Shown here: piece by piece, positions 33,668 through 46,620 of the stretch
Numbering within the stretch: the first letter of the stretch is position 1
Layout: each line of letters begins with the position of its first letter
Assembly: GCF_949628215.1 (NCBI RefSeq)
Contig: NW_027441295.1
Coordinates: 285,001-349,000 of the forward strand
DNA length: 64,000 nt
Reading direction: 5' to 3'
Source of the DNA: Phalacrocorax aristotelis
Taxonomy: Eukaryota; Chordata; Aves; Suliformes; Phalacrocoracidae
Notes under the pieces: generated by a model
Database searches by the model: none
What the model was told of the DNA's origin: nothing
Seen by the model: only the letters and a program-made list of their open reading frames with translations
Translations under genes and position numbers: made by a program

Positions 33668-34425
33668 GTAAGGAGCCGGCAGAGGGACAGAGGGACGGAG
33701 CGAGAAACAGATGGAGGGCAAGGGGGCAGCGGGGCTCCGGGCGAGGGAGCGGGACAGGGGGTCAGAGAGACGGTAAAGGCACCAGGAGAGCGCAGGGACA
33801 GAGACGTGGCAGAGGGAGCGGGGCAGGGGGACAGAGGGGAGAGGGGCGGAGGGAAAAGGCAGCGGGGAGAGAGAAAGGGGGAGGCCGGGGCGCAGAGCGG
33901 GACACAGGGCGAGGGGAGGGCGGGAAACGACCCCGAGAGACTGAGGCAGAGAGGGCTGTGGGTCAGGACAAGGAGGCGCAGAAGGGCACAGCAGCCGCGG
34001 CCTCCAGGGTGGAGACGCAGGAAGAAGAAAAGCAGACAGGAGCAGGACGGAGGCCCCGAGAGCAGCAGGGCCAGCTGAGTGGGGAATACAGGCGGGAGAG
34101 AGGGCACAGGCTGCAGGACACAGGGGAAAACAGCAGCCAGGAGGGAGGACACGGCAACAGAGAAAGGAGAAGGCCAGGGAGCGGGAGAGAGGTGTAGGGA
34201 AAGGAAAACAGAGTAACAGGCTACAGGACAGACAGGGCGGAGTTAGACAATACAGGCTGGGAGTCAGAGAGAAAGAAAGAGAAAGAGAAAGAAAGAAGGA
34301 AGGAAGGAAGGAAAAGAAAGAAATAACCAGTGATGGGCTAAAGATAGAGAGGGAGGAACTGAAAAATGGGGTCAGGGAGCCAGACAGAGAGCGATGGGGA
34401 GAGAGCAAAAATAGCAACTCTGGGC
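33555..34425 (+). repeat. Purine-rich low-complexity tract with GAAA microsatellite, unit 2
   Basis: Counterpart of 9,050-9,920. The microsatellite at about 34,267-34,322 is longer by roughly ten bases and has a purer GGAA run. Confidence 0.85.
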
Positions 34426-36467
34426 AGCTGCCCCATTTCTCAATCACTGGCCAGGAACTGCATTACCGGGAGCCTTCAAGAAATGTGCTGCCTGTAAAAG
34501 CCCTGCCCTGGGCCCAATCCTGCGTCCTAATATTGGTGACCAGCATCGCCTTGCAGAGTGGCCAGGACTGGTTTTTTTGTTTGTTTCCTTGTTGGTTTTG
34601 CTTTTATTTTTTTTTAAAAAAAGTACTATTTTAGCTCTAAATAGAACCTGCAAGGAAAAAGGAACCAGGCGTACCAGGTCAGACACATTTAAAGGCTGAC
34701 CCCATTCAACAGCCGCACAAACCATCAATCATTCCTGCTGCAACACTCCACTGCCTGCCTGCAGATACAGGCAGCCGCCCTGTTTCTAGCACAGTCCCTA
34801 GGAGCAGCACCATGGTGCAGCTCTACAGCCATACTGCCTGCAAAATGTTAAGCACAGCTTAATTCTGGAGAGTTTCCCCTCTTTTTAGGCCTGCTGGTTA
34901 AAGACTCCTCCATCGAGAGGTGGCTCAGGACCACACCAGGGCCAGCAGCACCGCTTTCTGCATCCCATGGCAGCGATGGGCAGGGAGAGAGGTGGTCAGA
35001 TCCCGGGGCCAGGAACACGTGCAGGGTGTCAGGGTCACCCTGCCTGGGTTTTCCCAGCAAAGCCCCAGCTGGTGCCGGCCCCGTGCTGCAGTCCCAGGGC
35101 CGAGGCTCAGGGAGCCGGGCATTTCTGGGGGCGCTGCACTCTGCTGGGCCCCACTGCCAGCTGCCGGCTGCCCTGGGCTTCCCTCCCCATTGTCTCCAGC
35201 TCTGCTTTCTGACCACAGAATGCCTTGCCTGCTTCCCACAGCTGTCCTGACCCATGTCTGCAGCTTGTACATGGGGTCCATGTCACACAGCTGACTTGGG
35301 GGTGGCGGGTCTCTCTCGTGGCACCCCGGGATTGGGGACAAAACAAACCAAATTGCTCCTTTCAATCTTTGTCCCCAGGGACACCCAGTGGAGACCTACC
35401 GATTGCAGAGCAGCGCTGAGACCCACCTGACGGCAAAGGCGCCTGGTGACCTGCTCTTCCTGGGCCCACCAAAGCAGCCTTCCTCCAGCCCTGGTTTTGG
35501 TGAGATCTGGAGGAGCACAGAGATGTTTCTCCGGCATCCAGGCCTGAAGAGGTTTTCCCAGTGTGCCTGTGAGAGATCCTGCTCCCAGGAAGCACCTCCC
35601 CATAGAGCAAAGGCCGTACCCAGCCACCCGTGCTCGGTACGGCTGCCCCAAGGGGCCTCGCAGGGAGGACGGGTTCATCTGCCCTGTGGCTCTGGCACAG
35701 AAATGATGAGCCGTAGCCCCGTGGTCATGGCTGGCCGGTTCCAAGGCTCCAAGTGCCCTTTCACCGGGAGTGTTGAACCCCGGCACTTTTTCAGGGTGGC
35801 CCTGGCCCTGGAGAAGGAGCGAAGGAGCAGATGGCAGGCTGCCTTGCCCTTCCTGCGCAGTAGTCTGCCGGCCCTGGTGTTACGCCCTTGTCTCTTTCAA
35901 GGTTAGTTCGGGTTGCCACAGAGTACCTGGGAGCTCCACTATTGTAAGCATCCAATCCTAATCTGGGAACAGAGCAGGGCCTGGAATCTGTAAGAGGGTC
36001 AGGGGAGTTGGTGGGGAAAAACAGCAGGTATTGGTTCTTCCCAGTTCCCCCTGAGGGCTGCAGCAGTTCAGCGAGCTGGAGAAGGCAGCAGCCTGAGAAG
36101 AATTGAGCCCTTTGAGCGATGGCACATTCTGTTCCCCTCCAAAGGGGAATATTTCAACCCTTCATTTCAATAGTTCAGCCTTGCAGCAGCTGTGATCTCC
36201 TAGAGGACATCCCATGGGGCTGTTCCCATCAGTCCTCGCCGGCTCTTCGCTCTGCAGATTTTCCAAGGGGCAGTCCCTGGGAGCGATGGGAGTTCAAATG
36301 TACAGCAGCAGAGCACCAGGGACTTGTGGGTCTTCCCAAAGGCTTGCAGTTAAAGGGTTTTTAAATTCTGCAGGAATGTAAAGATTTTGTAAATGCTGCT
36401 GCCCTCCTATTTCAAGTTGGTGGCGGCAGGGGCATTGCGGCGTTCTTTCCCACCTTCTTCCTTTCAG
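34426..36467. other. Region before the MROH exons, unit 2; no exon supported
   Basis: Counterpart of 9,921-11,950, with several substitutions private to unit 2 (for example near 34,813, 35,325 and 36,386). No HEAT-like exon is visible. Confidence 0.5.
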
Positions 36468-39400
36468 GTGCCAGAAGTCCTGCACATCCTCCACAGCTGC
36501 ATGCAGACCATGCGACAGAGCACCCACAGGCCCCTCCTGCTCCAGGCGGTGCGTCTCCTGGCCCGCTTTCACCATGAGCCCGTGGTGGACAGCCTCCTCC
36601 AGAAGCGGCTGCCCGTGGACAGGTCTGTGCACTCCCACCTCGCCCCACTGTGGTTAAAGACAGACCCCGTGGCTTGCCTGGGTCCTGGGTGAGGGGGAAT
36701 CCAGTGGAGAAGAAGGTCGCTTGCCTCCCAAAAGGTCTGAGCACTGCAAGGCCGTGTGCTCCCGTCTCGGGAAGGAACCAGGCATCATAAGCCCCACTGC
36801 TGATGAGGAGAGCGTTTGGCCTCTAGTGAGGGCACCGCAGGTACCAGGGATGTGAGCTCAGGGGTGAACGTCTCTTCCCCTGCAGGGACGCGATGGAGCT
36901 GTGGAGGACCTTGGGGAGAAGCGTCCTGGGGGTTCAGGTCCTGAAGTACTTAACACAGAAGTTAGAGGCAGCGGGAGAGAACAACCCTGGGCCCCACTCC
37001 TCCGCTCACCAACCGGACCACAGCCAGGCTGCTCTGGAGTCCCTCACGGTATGTTCGAAGGCAGAGGCATCCCCGCAGCTTTGCATCCGCTGTCTAACTA
37101 GCAAGTGCCTGGGGGGACTGCACAGGGGCGACGTGCCAGGGCGTCTCAGCGGTGCCGCTGTAGAGGGGCCGGGGTGCTTCGCTGCTGTCCCTGGCATGAG
37201 ACCTGCAGGCAGCAAGAGCCCCCAGGGGAGGCAGAGAGACTGCGCTGGTGGGCAAAGCCCTTGTTTAACAGGTGGTTCTTGGCTGGATTTCCCTGTAGCT
37301 CCCCCGTGCCATCTCCGAGGTGGTGTTCGTGCTGCCAACCGAGGAAAGGGTCCGGCGCCTGCTTCCCCGCCTCCTTCCAGGCCTCCTGGGTGAGGTCAGC
37401 AAGGTGCTGGGGGAGGAGATGCTGCTCCCCCCTTTGAGATGCCGGAGGGGACTCTTCCTCAATGTACCGAGAAGTGAGGACAAGCCGTGCAGGTAAGGAG
37501 CAGGAGGGGCAGGGAAGTTGGGGAGCTTTACTTCCCCACCCAGGCGTGTTCGTCTGTGGTGCTGAGGGAGCACTTTGGCCTGCCCTGTTTCCTTGGCGTG
37601 GCGGCCGGTTCAGGGCTGTCTTGGCTTCTCTTCTTTCCTGGAGAACCACCTGTTCCCAGAGAGGAAGGGGTTGTGGGGTTGGCACCACCAACTGCTCTCA
37701 TCCTGCCTCCTGTGCAGCCTTGACGGCAGCGTGTCCTTCTTCTCCCTCCGCTGACCGGGCAGAGACCCTGCGTGGGGTTGGCCCAGCCCACAGACGGGGA
37801 GACCCCTCCTGGCCCGGGGGCGGCGGCCCAGCTCCGGCCATGGCCATCTGTGGTCTGGTGTCCTAGAGACTCAGCTCGTCTAATCTGCGGCCTGGCAGGG
37901 CATGACCAGCGGGCTTGGCTGCAGCAGCAGAGATCCTGCCTGTAAAATCTGTCGGTGGGCGGACCCATTGGGTCACCTCCTCACAGCACTGGACTCTGCC
38001 CCCGCTCCTGGTCCTCAAGAGCTGGGGGAAATTGGAGCTATCTGTGACCTGCAAGTCCTGCTGCATAAAATGCTGGCGAGACGAGCCCTCAGGGAGCACC
38101 TTGGGCATCTGGCATCGAGTGAGCCCAGGGACCCTGCGCTGCCAGTGGCTTGAGGCATGGCAAAGGATGAAAATGTCCATTTTCTGAGAGCTTTATGGAC
38201 TTGAATGCTACCAAGCGTCATTTCAGGGGTACCTGGCCTCCAGCACGGGGCCGTGTGGGATGAGCGGAGCAACACCTCCCACGGCGGCAGAGCTTTTTAG
38301 CTCCACCACAACAAATCTTCCCCAGAAGTGCTGCGATTTGCGATGTCTTTGGGCTTTCTTTTTGCCAGCCCTTACCGTGAGGCTCTAGAGCTGGTGCTGA
38401 GCAGATGCATGGAGAAGAGGTGGCTGCTGCTGCTACTGAGGCAGGGAGCGTGGGCATTTCTCGAAAACCCGCGGGCTCATGCCGATGGTGTGTGCCTCCT
38501 GACGAGGTGAGACCCCGGGGCTGCGCCTCACCGTCCTGTGGGCGGCTGTGCCCAGGGAAATGGCTGCCAGGACCATTCCCGTGTGCCCAGGGAGCTGCCT
38601 TGCAGGGCTGAACAGCGCCCGCGTCGGAGCAGGGGAAGTTTTGGGTCGTGGCCTGTGCTCTTGCCGCATGACTGTGTGTCGCCTTCTTGTGCTCTATGTG
38701 CAGCGTCCTGCTTCGCAACCAGCTCGTCTCAAGGGGAGTGATATGGGCCCTTTCCCAGTGGCTGAACTCCCGCTCGGATAACCTGCAGCTCACGGCAACG
38801 GCTTTCTTTGCTGAGGTGAGGCAACAGGGCGGGGAGGAAGGCTTCAGAGGGCTTCTCTTAGGAAAGTGCTGCTTGGGATGTCTCTTCTGAGGGAAGAAGG
38901 TGCCAGGAGAGAGTCACCGTCCAGTGGATCCAATGGATCCTCATTTCTTTGAAGCCCATTCGCGTGCTGTGCCTGGGCTTGGCTGGCACCCTGGCACTCA
39001 CGGGCATGTTGCTTTATTGTAGCTGATGAAGGACCCCCCGATGATGGAGAAGAAGTTCCTGGAGAGTGTCCTAGGCGTCTTGGTGGAGAGATCACAGCAC
39101 GGAATCAGCGCTGTGCGGCACATGGCAGCGAGAGGCCTGGGCAATGCAGTCAGGAGAGCACCCGAGGAGGTGAGACCAGCTTTTCCCTTCTCTGACTGCA
39201 GCCACTCACTGGCAGGAACCTGGTGGAGAGCTGCACGGGGCTTTGAGAGCTTGGCCAGGCTAGCAAAGGCAAACGGGGCTCTTTCCTAAGGCCACGCTCC
39301 TTTCTCTGATGTCCGCAGGGTGGCAAAGGGGGACCTGGCGCCAAACAAGGCTTCCTGGGCTGAGATCCCCTCTGAGCCGGTTTCTAGCAACTTCAGCCCC

Positions 39401-41991
39401 TGGCAGATGAAGGGTTCCTGACCAAACACTCTTGCCCGTCAAGGAGTTAGAGCCCCCTAACAGTTCCCCCGAGGGGGCCCAAGCCTGTGCTGCCCTGTGC
39501 ATCTCCCTTGGCCTCAGGAGGAGCTTGGCCGGCTCACTGCGACCAAGGAGCCTGCAGGCAGCTCCCCCATGTACCAGGGCTTGAGGCCTTGTAGGACAAT
39601 CCCGTAAGAGCTCAAATGGCCAAACCGGCCTAACCCTTCCCACGGGTGGGGTCTGCACAGCACCCTGCGTGGGGATCAGAGGCGCAGGCAGGGCTGCACG
39701 AGTCAGGGCTCCCAGCACCTGAAGGGACTGCCTTTATTAGCCTCTCTTTCTCTGAAGTGCTGGCTCTGACAAAGAGCATGTCAGAAGAGATCTTAGAGAG
39801 TCTCGAGCCCCTTTCCTGAGGGGATCAGAACAGGCCAGCGCCTCCTGGTGCAAAACATGAGCAATGGTAAAGAGGCGCTGTTTGGGCCAGGACTCGTGAG
39901 AAGCTTGTGGGGTCTTTGGCTTTGCAGGTGCGAAGGCACAAGGAGGCCATTCTGGAGGCGCTGCAGAGGGGCCTGAGGGACACCACCTGTCCCGAGGTGG
40001 CTGCTGAGAGCATGCTGGCGCTGGCTGAGGTGGTGAGGAAGCTGAAGGCAGAGGGCTTGGGGTCTGCCTTCAAAGACGTCGCCAGGTCCACCAAGATGTT
40101 CTTTGAGGCTGTGAGTGAACCAACTCTTTCTTCTGCTTGTCTGAGAGGTGGGGGCGGGGAGGGAGGCGGGACGGTGTGTGCCCAGGGCCTCCCCGTGCTG
40201 CGTGGAGGCTCTCTGCTGGCTGAACATCTGCTTGGACCCTTTCCCCCCACTCTTCTGCGGGTAGGGTGGGCTGTGCTGTCAAGTGCCTGTGTCTGCCCCA
40301 GGACGGCAGGGTTTCTCGTGCGCTCCTGTGGTTTCCCAGGCATTACATGGCTCCCCTGCCAGAAAGGCTGCTTAGGTGCCCGGAGGCTCCCTGTGTATTG
40401 GGAGTCACTCCGGGACTCACGACCTAGGTGGCAGGGAAGGAATCTGGATGAGGTGACCTTCTTTCCAAACCATTGTTTTCCAAAGCACTGTATTCAAGCA
40501 CACTGATTTACCGATCCCTGATTCTTGTTCTGGTTGTTTACGTACTGGTTTCTTGAGGGTGGAAATGAGTGGACGAGAGCTGTTTCTTGGGCTGCTCTTC
40601 TCCACGGGCAGCGCGCGATTGTTGAAGTGGCGTTGGTAGGAGGTGCCCTCATTACCCAGCTGACAGATGGGGTCTGTGAGTTGCAGGAGCCAGAGGTCCT
40701 TCGCTCCTCGGCCTTCAGCCTCTACGCCGCCCTGGCCTCCTCCGCCTCAGGGAAGAGATCATTCTTCGCCAGGGAAGTGGCGGAAACCTGGGTCAGCCTT
40801 CTCTTGCACCTCCGGGATCCTGACCCTGAAGTCTCCAATGTAAGAGCCCCCACATCTCATTTGCAAAGCCGTAGCAAGCCGTAGAAAGGCATAGAAAGCT
40901 GCCTGGCGAACTGCTGCAGCCAGTGCCCTCCCTGCCCGGAGACTGCGTCTGGGGCAGCCCCCTCTGCTGGGGGGGTGAGCTGAGCAGAGCTCAGCTGGAC
41001 GAGCTTCCTGGCAAGGACCCCACCCGCTCCCACAGGGGAGGAACGACGTGGCTCGACTCTCTTTTTCAGGTGTGCAGGACCGCTCTCTATCTCTGCGCTC
41101 CGTTTTTGGGGCCAGAGCGGGTGCAGGAGACCATCATCACCTCCATCGGTCTGAGCGCAGCCGAGCTGCAGTACGAGGTTTGCCATTGCCTGGTGAGTGA
41201 GCTGTGCCCTGGGGAGAGGTTGCGGCCGCAGGGCCCTTCCCCAGAACCGAGAGGGGAGCATGAGGTGACATGCCACGGGTGGGCAGGGTGCGAGCCGGGT
41301 AGCTGGTGCAGAGGCACGGCCACCCCTTCTGGACACCTGCGCTCTCTCTCTCGCTCCCTCTTTTCTCTCCCTTTCCCCTTGTGGCCCACCCAGCCAACCG
41401 GCCGTGGGTCAGCAGAGGGGTCTTTTTGGCCAGAGAAGAAATTGTGCCTCTCTGCTTGCCCCTAGGTCAGAGATGCCCCTGCTGTGCTGGAGAGGCTCCG
41501 CAGCATCGCCAGGAGCCGCCACCTCGAGAACGGGCAGGCGCTGCACTCTGCCACCATTGCAGTCCTAGGTGAGAGTCAGGGCTGGGGCCCGATGCTGTGC
41601 TCCTCCCTGCCAAGATGGCCACGGTGGCCTGCGCTTTCCCCATCTGCCCAGGGAGGCCAGGGCTGGGGCCGGCCTTAGGAGGGCTGCCACAGAGGGGTTT
41701 GCCGAGGGCTCAGTGCGAGCGTAGGAGAAGGGCTGCAGAGCGGGTGCCGGTGGGGAGGCTGGACCCCGCACGAGGCGACGCTCAGCTCTGGCGGCTGCTA
41801 TGTCGCGACTGTAAAGTTCTGATCTTTCTAGCCTTCCCCTCCAGCTCCCCAAGCACGTTCCAGGTGTAGGGGAGGGCCACAAGCCAGGGCTGTGGGGCAG
41901 TGCCTTGACACTCACCTCTTTGTCCCATGCCTTAGGAGACATCCTGGAAAAAGCAAGAGGCCTTAGCGGCTCTTGCCGGCAGCAGGAGTGA
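36468..41991 (+). CDS. Maestro heat-like repeat family protein, C-terminal 508 residues, copy 2
   Basis: Exons are 36468-36622, 36886-37048, 37299-37492, 38369-38506, 38704-38815, 39023-39169, 39928-40110, 40687-40839, 41070-41192, 41466-41568 and 41936-41991. All splice borders, phases and the stop are intact. Compared with copy 1, I count five silent and five amino-acid changes in 1,527 bases: Arg to Leu in the RQGAW exon, Arg to Gly and Gln to His in the exon at 39,023, Val to Ala at 39,928, and Thr to Ala at 40,687. The lack of stops or frameshifts suggests both copies are, or recently were, functional. The 5' end is as unresolved as in copy 1. Confidence 0.88.
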
Positions 41992-42227
41992 GGCTCCTAT
42001 TCTCAGGTAGGTTTGAGCAGAGCCGAGCTCTGGCTCTGCTGGTCAGGGAGGAGCTTGGAGGCCTGGCAGCAAAAGGCCTGGCTCGGAGCAGGAGAGGAGC
42101 ACCCAGCAAGGGCAGCTCCTCATCGCCCCTCCCGTGTCACTGCAGCTTCCTATTGCCCGCGGCCAGAGGCAGACAAGATCTTCTGCGACTGTGACAGTGA
42201 CCACTGCGAGCCGGGGGTACTTATGGC

Positions 42228-42233
42228 AATAAA
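42228..42233 (+). terminator. Poly(A) signal AATAAA of MROH copy 2
   Basis: Same sequence and spacing from the stop codon as in unit 1. Confidence 0.7.
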
Positions 42234-42280
42234 CCTCCTTTGACCGCCACGCCGATGGAGAGTGATCTTTCTTTCCTAGA

Positions 42281-42763
42281 GGCAGGGGGGCCGTGCCAGG
42301 GCTGCGCCAAGGCCTGAGGGGATGCACCCACAGGTGCTGAGGGAGCTGGCTGATGTGACCACAAGGCTGCTCTCAGTGACCCTTGAAATGTTGCAGCAAC
42401 TGGGGAAGGTTCCTGAGGACTGGGAGAAAGCAAATGTGGCTCCTGTCTTCAGGAAGGGCCAGAAAGAAGATCCAGGGTGGCACAAGCTGGTTGGCCTCAC
42501 TTCAGTCCTTTGGGACATGGGGGACCACAGGGGTTTGTTCACTTTGGGTTTAGGTAGTGTTGTGACACCATCTCCCATAACACCCTCACTGAGGAGGTGG
42601 CAAAGGTCGAGTCCGATAAGAGGCTGTGGAGGGAGACTGAAAACGTTCCCGTGGATGCCCAGAGGGCTGCAATTTGTGGCACAAAACCCCGTGAGAGGAT
42701 CGCTCACTAGCGGTGTGCCAAGTTTGGGCAGCGGTGCTGATGCAACGTCCACTCCTCACAAGT
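42281..42763 (+). mobile_element. CR1 LINE ORF2 fragment, unit 2
   Basis: Duplicate of 17,760-18,250 with the same internal deletion, so the insertion predates the duplication. Confidence 0.8.
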
Positions 42764-43804
42764 GATGAAGACACCGTGGCAGAGCACGCTCTCAGCTAGT
42801 TGGCAGGTGACAGGGTGCCACAGTGCTAAACCCCCTGACTAGGGTCGTTGGGAGACTCCACATGAGGAGGGTTTAAGGTTTTAATATCAAGTTTACTTAT
42901 TTGAGGATATTTGGTGTTGTAGGGGATTTTTACTAAGAGAAGCGCTCTCTACTGAATATACCGAAATCACATGATAGTGAAATCCCAACAGAAGCAGAAG
43001 AGAGCAATTGCACTCTACAGCGGAATCAGATGGCAAATAGGATTCCCATTACCTATCTCCATATGCTCACTGTCAGGATGCTGGGTGTCCCCAGTCGCCA
43101 GGAAGGAGTACATGGGTTTAAGGCAGCTGAAGCCCATTTCTCTCTTCCAAGTATATTTTGCCGGCTTTTTGACTTTTACACTCTATGCTGGCTTGGGCCA
43201 CCTACCACCACATATACACTTCTCCCATGCTGGTGTAGCTGGCTCAGGGCAATAATACTTTCTAATGATTATTTTAGGCAAGACCATTACTTTACCCACT
43301 CAATTGATACGTCCATGAATCGACAACAAAAGGCGCCATCCAGTCCCCTTGGTGTTGAGGCAAGTTCTGCTTGCTTTACAACAGCCATAGTCACCTCCTA
43401 ACATTATTTTCTGAGCTGCGTGAGCCCATCATCCTTGCCTAGCTTCTCCAGTGTGGGGTTTGTTTTGGTCAGTCACATAGGAGCCGAAGGAGCAGCCACC
43501 ACAACAGCCAGGCGTAACAGAGCTGGGGAAGCCCTGGCCGTGAACGACTTGTTCTGGCAAAGTAATTGCCTCTTTAGAAGAAAAGGTTTTACACTGCTCG
43601 AATCAAATACAAACAGTTCTGCATACAGAGGGAGCGAGTCATTTACCTACACCAAAATTAGGGGCAAAGTTTCTTTGGATCTCCCACCTGAGCCTCTTTT
43701 GTATCAAATTCTCCTTCTTGTCTCCCATCCTCGTGTGACGCACAACAGCAAAGAGCCTGGGACCATCGTCTAAAGAACCCCCCATAGGAACGGGTAGGCT
43801 GCCG
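42764..43804. other. Unassigned sequence between two CR1 fragments, unit 2
   Basis: Counterpart of 18,251-19,299; an eight-base difference near 43,290 shows small indels accumulate freely, arguing against coding function. Confidence 0.4.
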
Positions 43805-44615
43805 TGGGGTCCCTCTAGGCGGTGCAATACCCACGCTTTACAAACCCAGCCTGGAGGCAGTCTTCTAGAACTGCACTAGCAAGGATTGCCTCAAAGGGGC
43901 TAAGCCTTTCCCTCGGTCTCCTGGCTCTGCTTCCGTTCACACAGCCCAGGATGGCCTTGGCCACCTTTGACTCCAGGGCGTGCTGGTGGCCCATGTGCCA
44001 TTCACCGTCCACCAGGTCCCCAGGGCTGCTTCCACAGAGCAGCTCCAGAGCCAGGCAGTGCCCAGCCTCTGTGGCTGTGATTTGTTAGGCTGCTGCAGGG
44101 GCAGGGCTTTGCTTTTCTCCCTGCTGAAATTCCTAAGGTTCATGCCAGCCCATGCCTCTCGCCGGTTGAGCTCCCCGGGGCTGGCCGCTTTCCCCCAGAA
44201 GGCTATCATCTGCAAACTTGACGAGCGTGCCTTCCATCACCTCTTCAAGGTCACTGATAAAGAAGTTATACAGGACAGGTCTCCAGATGGATGCATGAAA
44301 TGCTCCTGTCGGTACTGCTTTCTAGTTAGAGTATGAACCACTTAGTCACAAGCCTCTGAGCCCAACCGCCCCTCTGGCATTTGACCCAACTGGTTACCCA
44401 GGCATGGTGACCAGAACTTGCTCACCTGGATGCACGGCTATTGTTGGGGATGCTATTGAAAGGCTTGCTGAAGTCAAAGTCAAAGATGCCTTTTCACTTC
44501 CTCTCCATGACCTTTCAGAGATGATACGGAGCAGCCCCACTATGACTTTGGCCTGCTCTCTTAGCCCCTTTGGCTGCAGCCCCTCTAGTCCCCCAGACTC
44601 TAAGAGCTTCCGTTA
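43805..44615 (-). mobile_element. Degraded CR1 LINE fragment, unit 2
   Basis: Duplicate of 19,300-20,110, identifiable by the same CATCTGCAAACTTGACGAG block. Confidence 0.65.
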
Positions 44616-45055
44616 AATAAACCACCCCTGAATTGCTCCTTGCCCACTGCTGCTTCTGCTTCTTCTCCTCACACCCTGCCTTGATGCACACAGGCCTGGG
44701 AGACCCTTCTCGTGGAGACTGAGGAAAGGAAGATTTCTGAGGATGCAGCTCTGACCTACCTGCACCTCCTCTTCCTATTTCATCTGCTCGATTCGGCAGC
44801 AGGCCCGCGGTTTCCCTTTTCATCGCCTTACTGTTAATGAAGCAGTAGCAGCTCATCACTCTGCCCATACCCTCACTTGCAAGCGTCTCTCCTAGGGAAG
44901 CCAGGGACGTGACGGACACCCGGCTGCACCCTACGACACTCCGAGGTCTAGAGAGAGACAAAGACCCCAAACCTCAGGAAATAAGACACCGAAAAATCAT
45001 AAGTGAGATCGAAGGGTTGAAAGAACCAGGATGGTCAGCCTTGAAACCTTGCCTA

Positions 45056-45525
45056 GAGAGAACAGAAAGCCCCTAAAGCAGAGAGATGGGAATAGCTGCC
45101 CTGGGGCTCACCATTGCTCAGGCAGAAGCCATGGCAGGAGGTGAAGTAACACCCTAACTCAGTGATAACTGGCAGGATGAAGGGATGACCTCCGGTTACC
45201 TTAGGCAATTATGCTGCTAAAAAGCACACCCCTAGGAGGAGACCTGAGATGGAAATGTGAGCCCACCTTAACATAATGAGCCCAGCTAAAAGGAAGATGT
45301 GTGCGGATGAACTATTGTACAAGTAACCAAGCAGATATTTTAATGGAACATCTCTTGTTATTGTTTTGTATAAAAGACCCCCCCCGTGTTTCTAAACGGT
45401 CTGCTGGCTGATGGTAAATGCTCGGCACCCCACTCTGCAGACTGGGGAGAGAGACAAATATCTCTCGACTCAGTGTGTTGATTGGATTTTGCACACCAGG
45501 GAAGAACCCTGATGTAGGGACAACA
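45056..45525 (+). mobile_element. Probable solitary LTR, unit 2 (left end uncertain)
   Basis: Counterpart of the unit 1 LTR-like sequence. The TATA box is at 45,369-45,376 and the CA end at 45,525. Confidence 0.45.
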
Positions 45526-45637
45526 TAAGCACTAACAATGTTCTCTGGGGAGGCCACTACCACCCCTCTGGGGGGCTGCTCTGACAAGGGAGAAAATGGC
45601 GGCGGACGAAGGCAGCGCGCTTGCGCGGCACCACACG

Positions 45638-46564
45638 GCATGCTGGGAGCTGTAGTGCCATGCCCCACAGCAGGCCAGGGCACCACCCCAGCGGCTGTGG
45701 GTGTGTGTGGGGCCCCAGGCCATGCTGGGAGCTGTAGTGCCATGCCCCACAGCAGGCCAGGGCACCACTTCTAGTGGCTGTGGGTGTGTGTGGGGCCCCA
45801 GGCCATGCTGGGAGCTGTAGTGCCATGCCCCACAGCAGGCCAGGGCACCACTTCTAGTGGCTGTGGGTGTGTGTGGGGCCCCAGGCCATGCTGGGAGCTG
45901 TAGTGCCATGCCCCACAGCAGGCCAGGGCACCACTTCTAGTGGCTGTGGGTGTGTGTGGGGCCCCAGGCCATGCTGGGAGCTGTAGTGCCATGCCCCACA
46001 GCAGGCCAGGGCACCACTTCTAGTGGCTGTGGGTGTGTGTGGGGCCCCAGGCCATGCTGGGAGCTGTAGTGCCATGCCCCACAGCAGGCCAGGGCACCAC
46101 TTCTAGTGGCTGTGGGTGTGTGTGGGGCCCCAGGCCATGCTGGGAGCTGTAGTGCCATGCCCCACAGCAGGCCAGGGCACCACCCCAGCGGCTGTGGGTG
46201 TGTGTGGGGCCCCAGGCCATGCTGGGAGCTGTAGTGCCATGCCCCACAGCAGGCCAGGGCACCACTTCTAGTGGCTGTGCGTGTGTGTGGGGCCCCAGGC
46301 CATGCTGGGAGCTGTAGTGCCATGCCCCACAGCAGGCCAGGGCACCACCCCAGCGGCTGTGGGTGTGTGTGGGGCCCCAGGCCATGCTGGGAGCTGTAGT
46401 GCCATGCCCCACAGCAGGCCAGGGCACCACTTCTAGTGGCTGTGGGTGTGTGTGGGGCCCCAGGCCATGCTGGGAGCTGTAGTGCCATGCCCCACAGCAG
46501 GCCAGGGCACCACTTCTAGTGGCTGTGGGTGTGTGTGGGGCCCCAGGCCATGCTGGGAGCTGTA
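45638..46564 (+). repeat. Minisatellite of 82/83-bp units with ZNF143/THAP11-type sites; 12 motifs, unit 2
   Basis: CATGCTGGGAGCTGTA starts at 45639, 45721, 45804, 45887, 45970, 46053, 46136, 46218, 46301, 46383, 46466 and 46549. Three of the linkers are of the 82-bp CCCCAGCGG type and the others of the 83-bp TTCTAGTGG type. The array has five motifs more than in unit 1, so it expanded or contracted after the duplication. One linker has a private GTGCGTG variant at about 46,279. Confidence 0.93.
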
Positions 46565-46620
46565 TGGACCCGTTTGAGTTAACCAGAAGTTAAGCCCAGC
46601 CGCCCCCAGCCACCCAGAAT

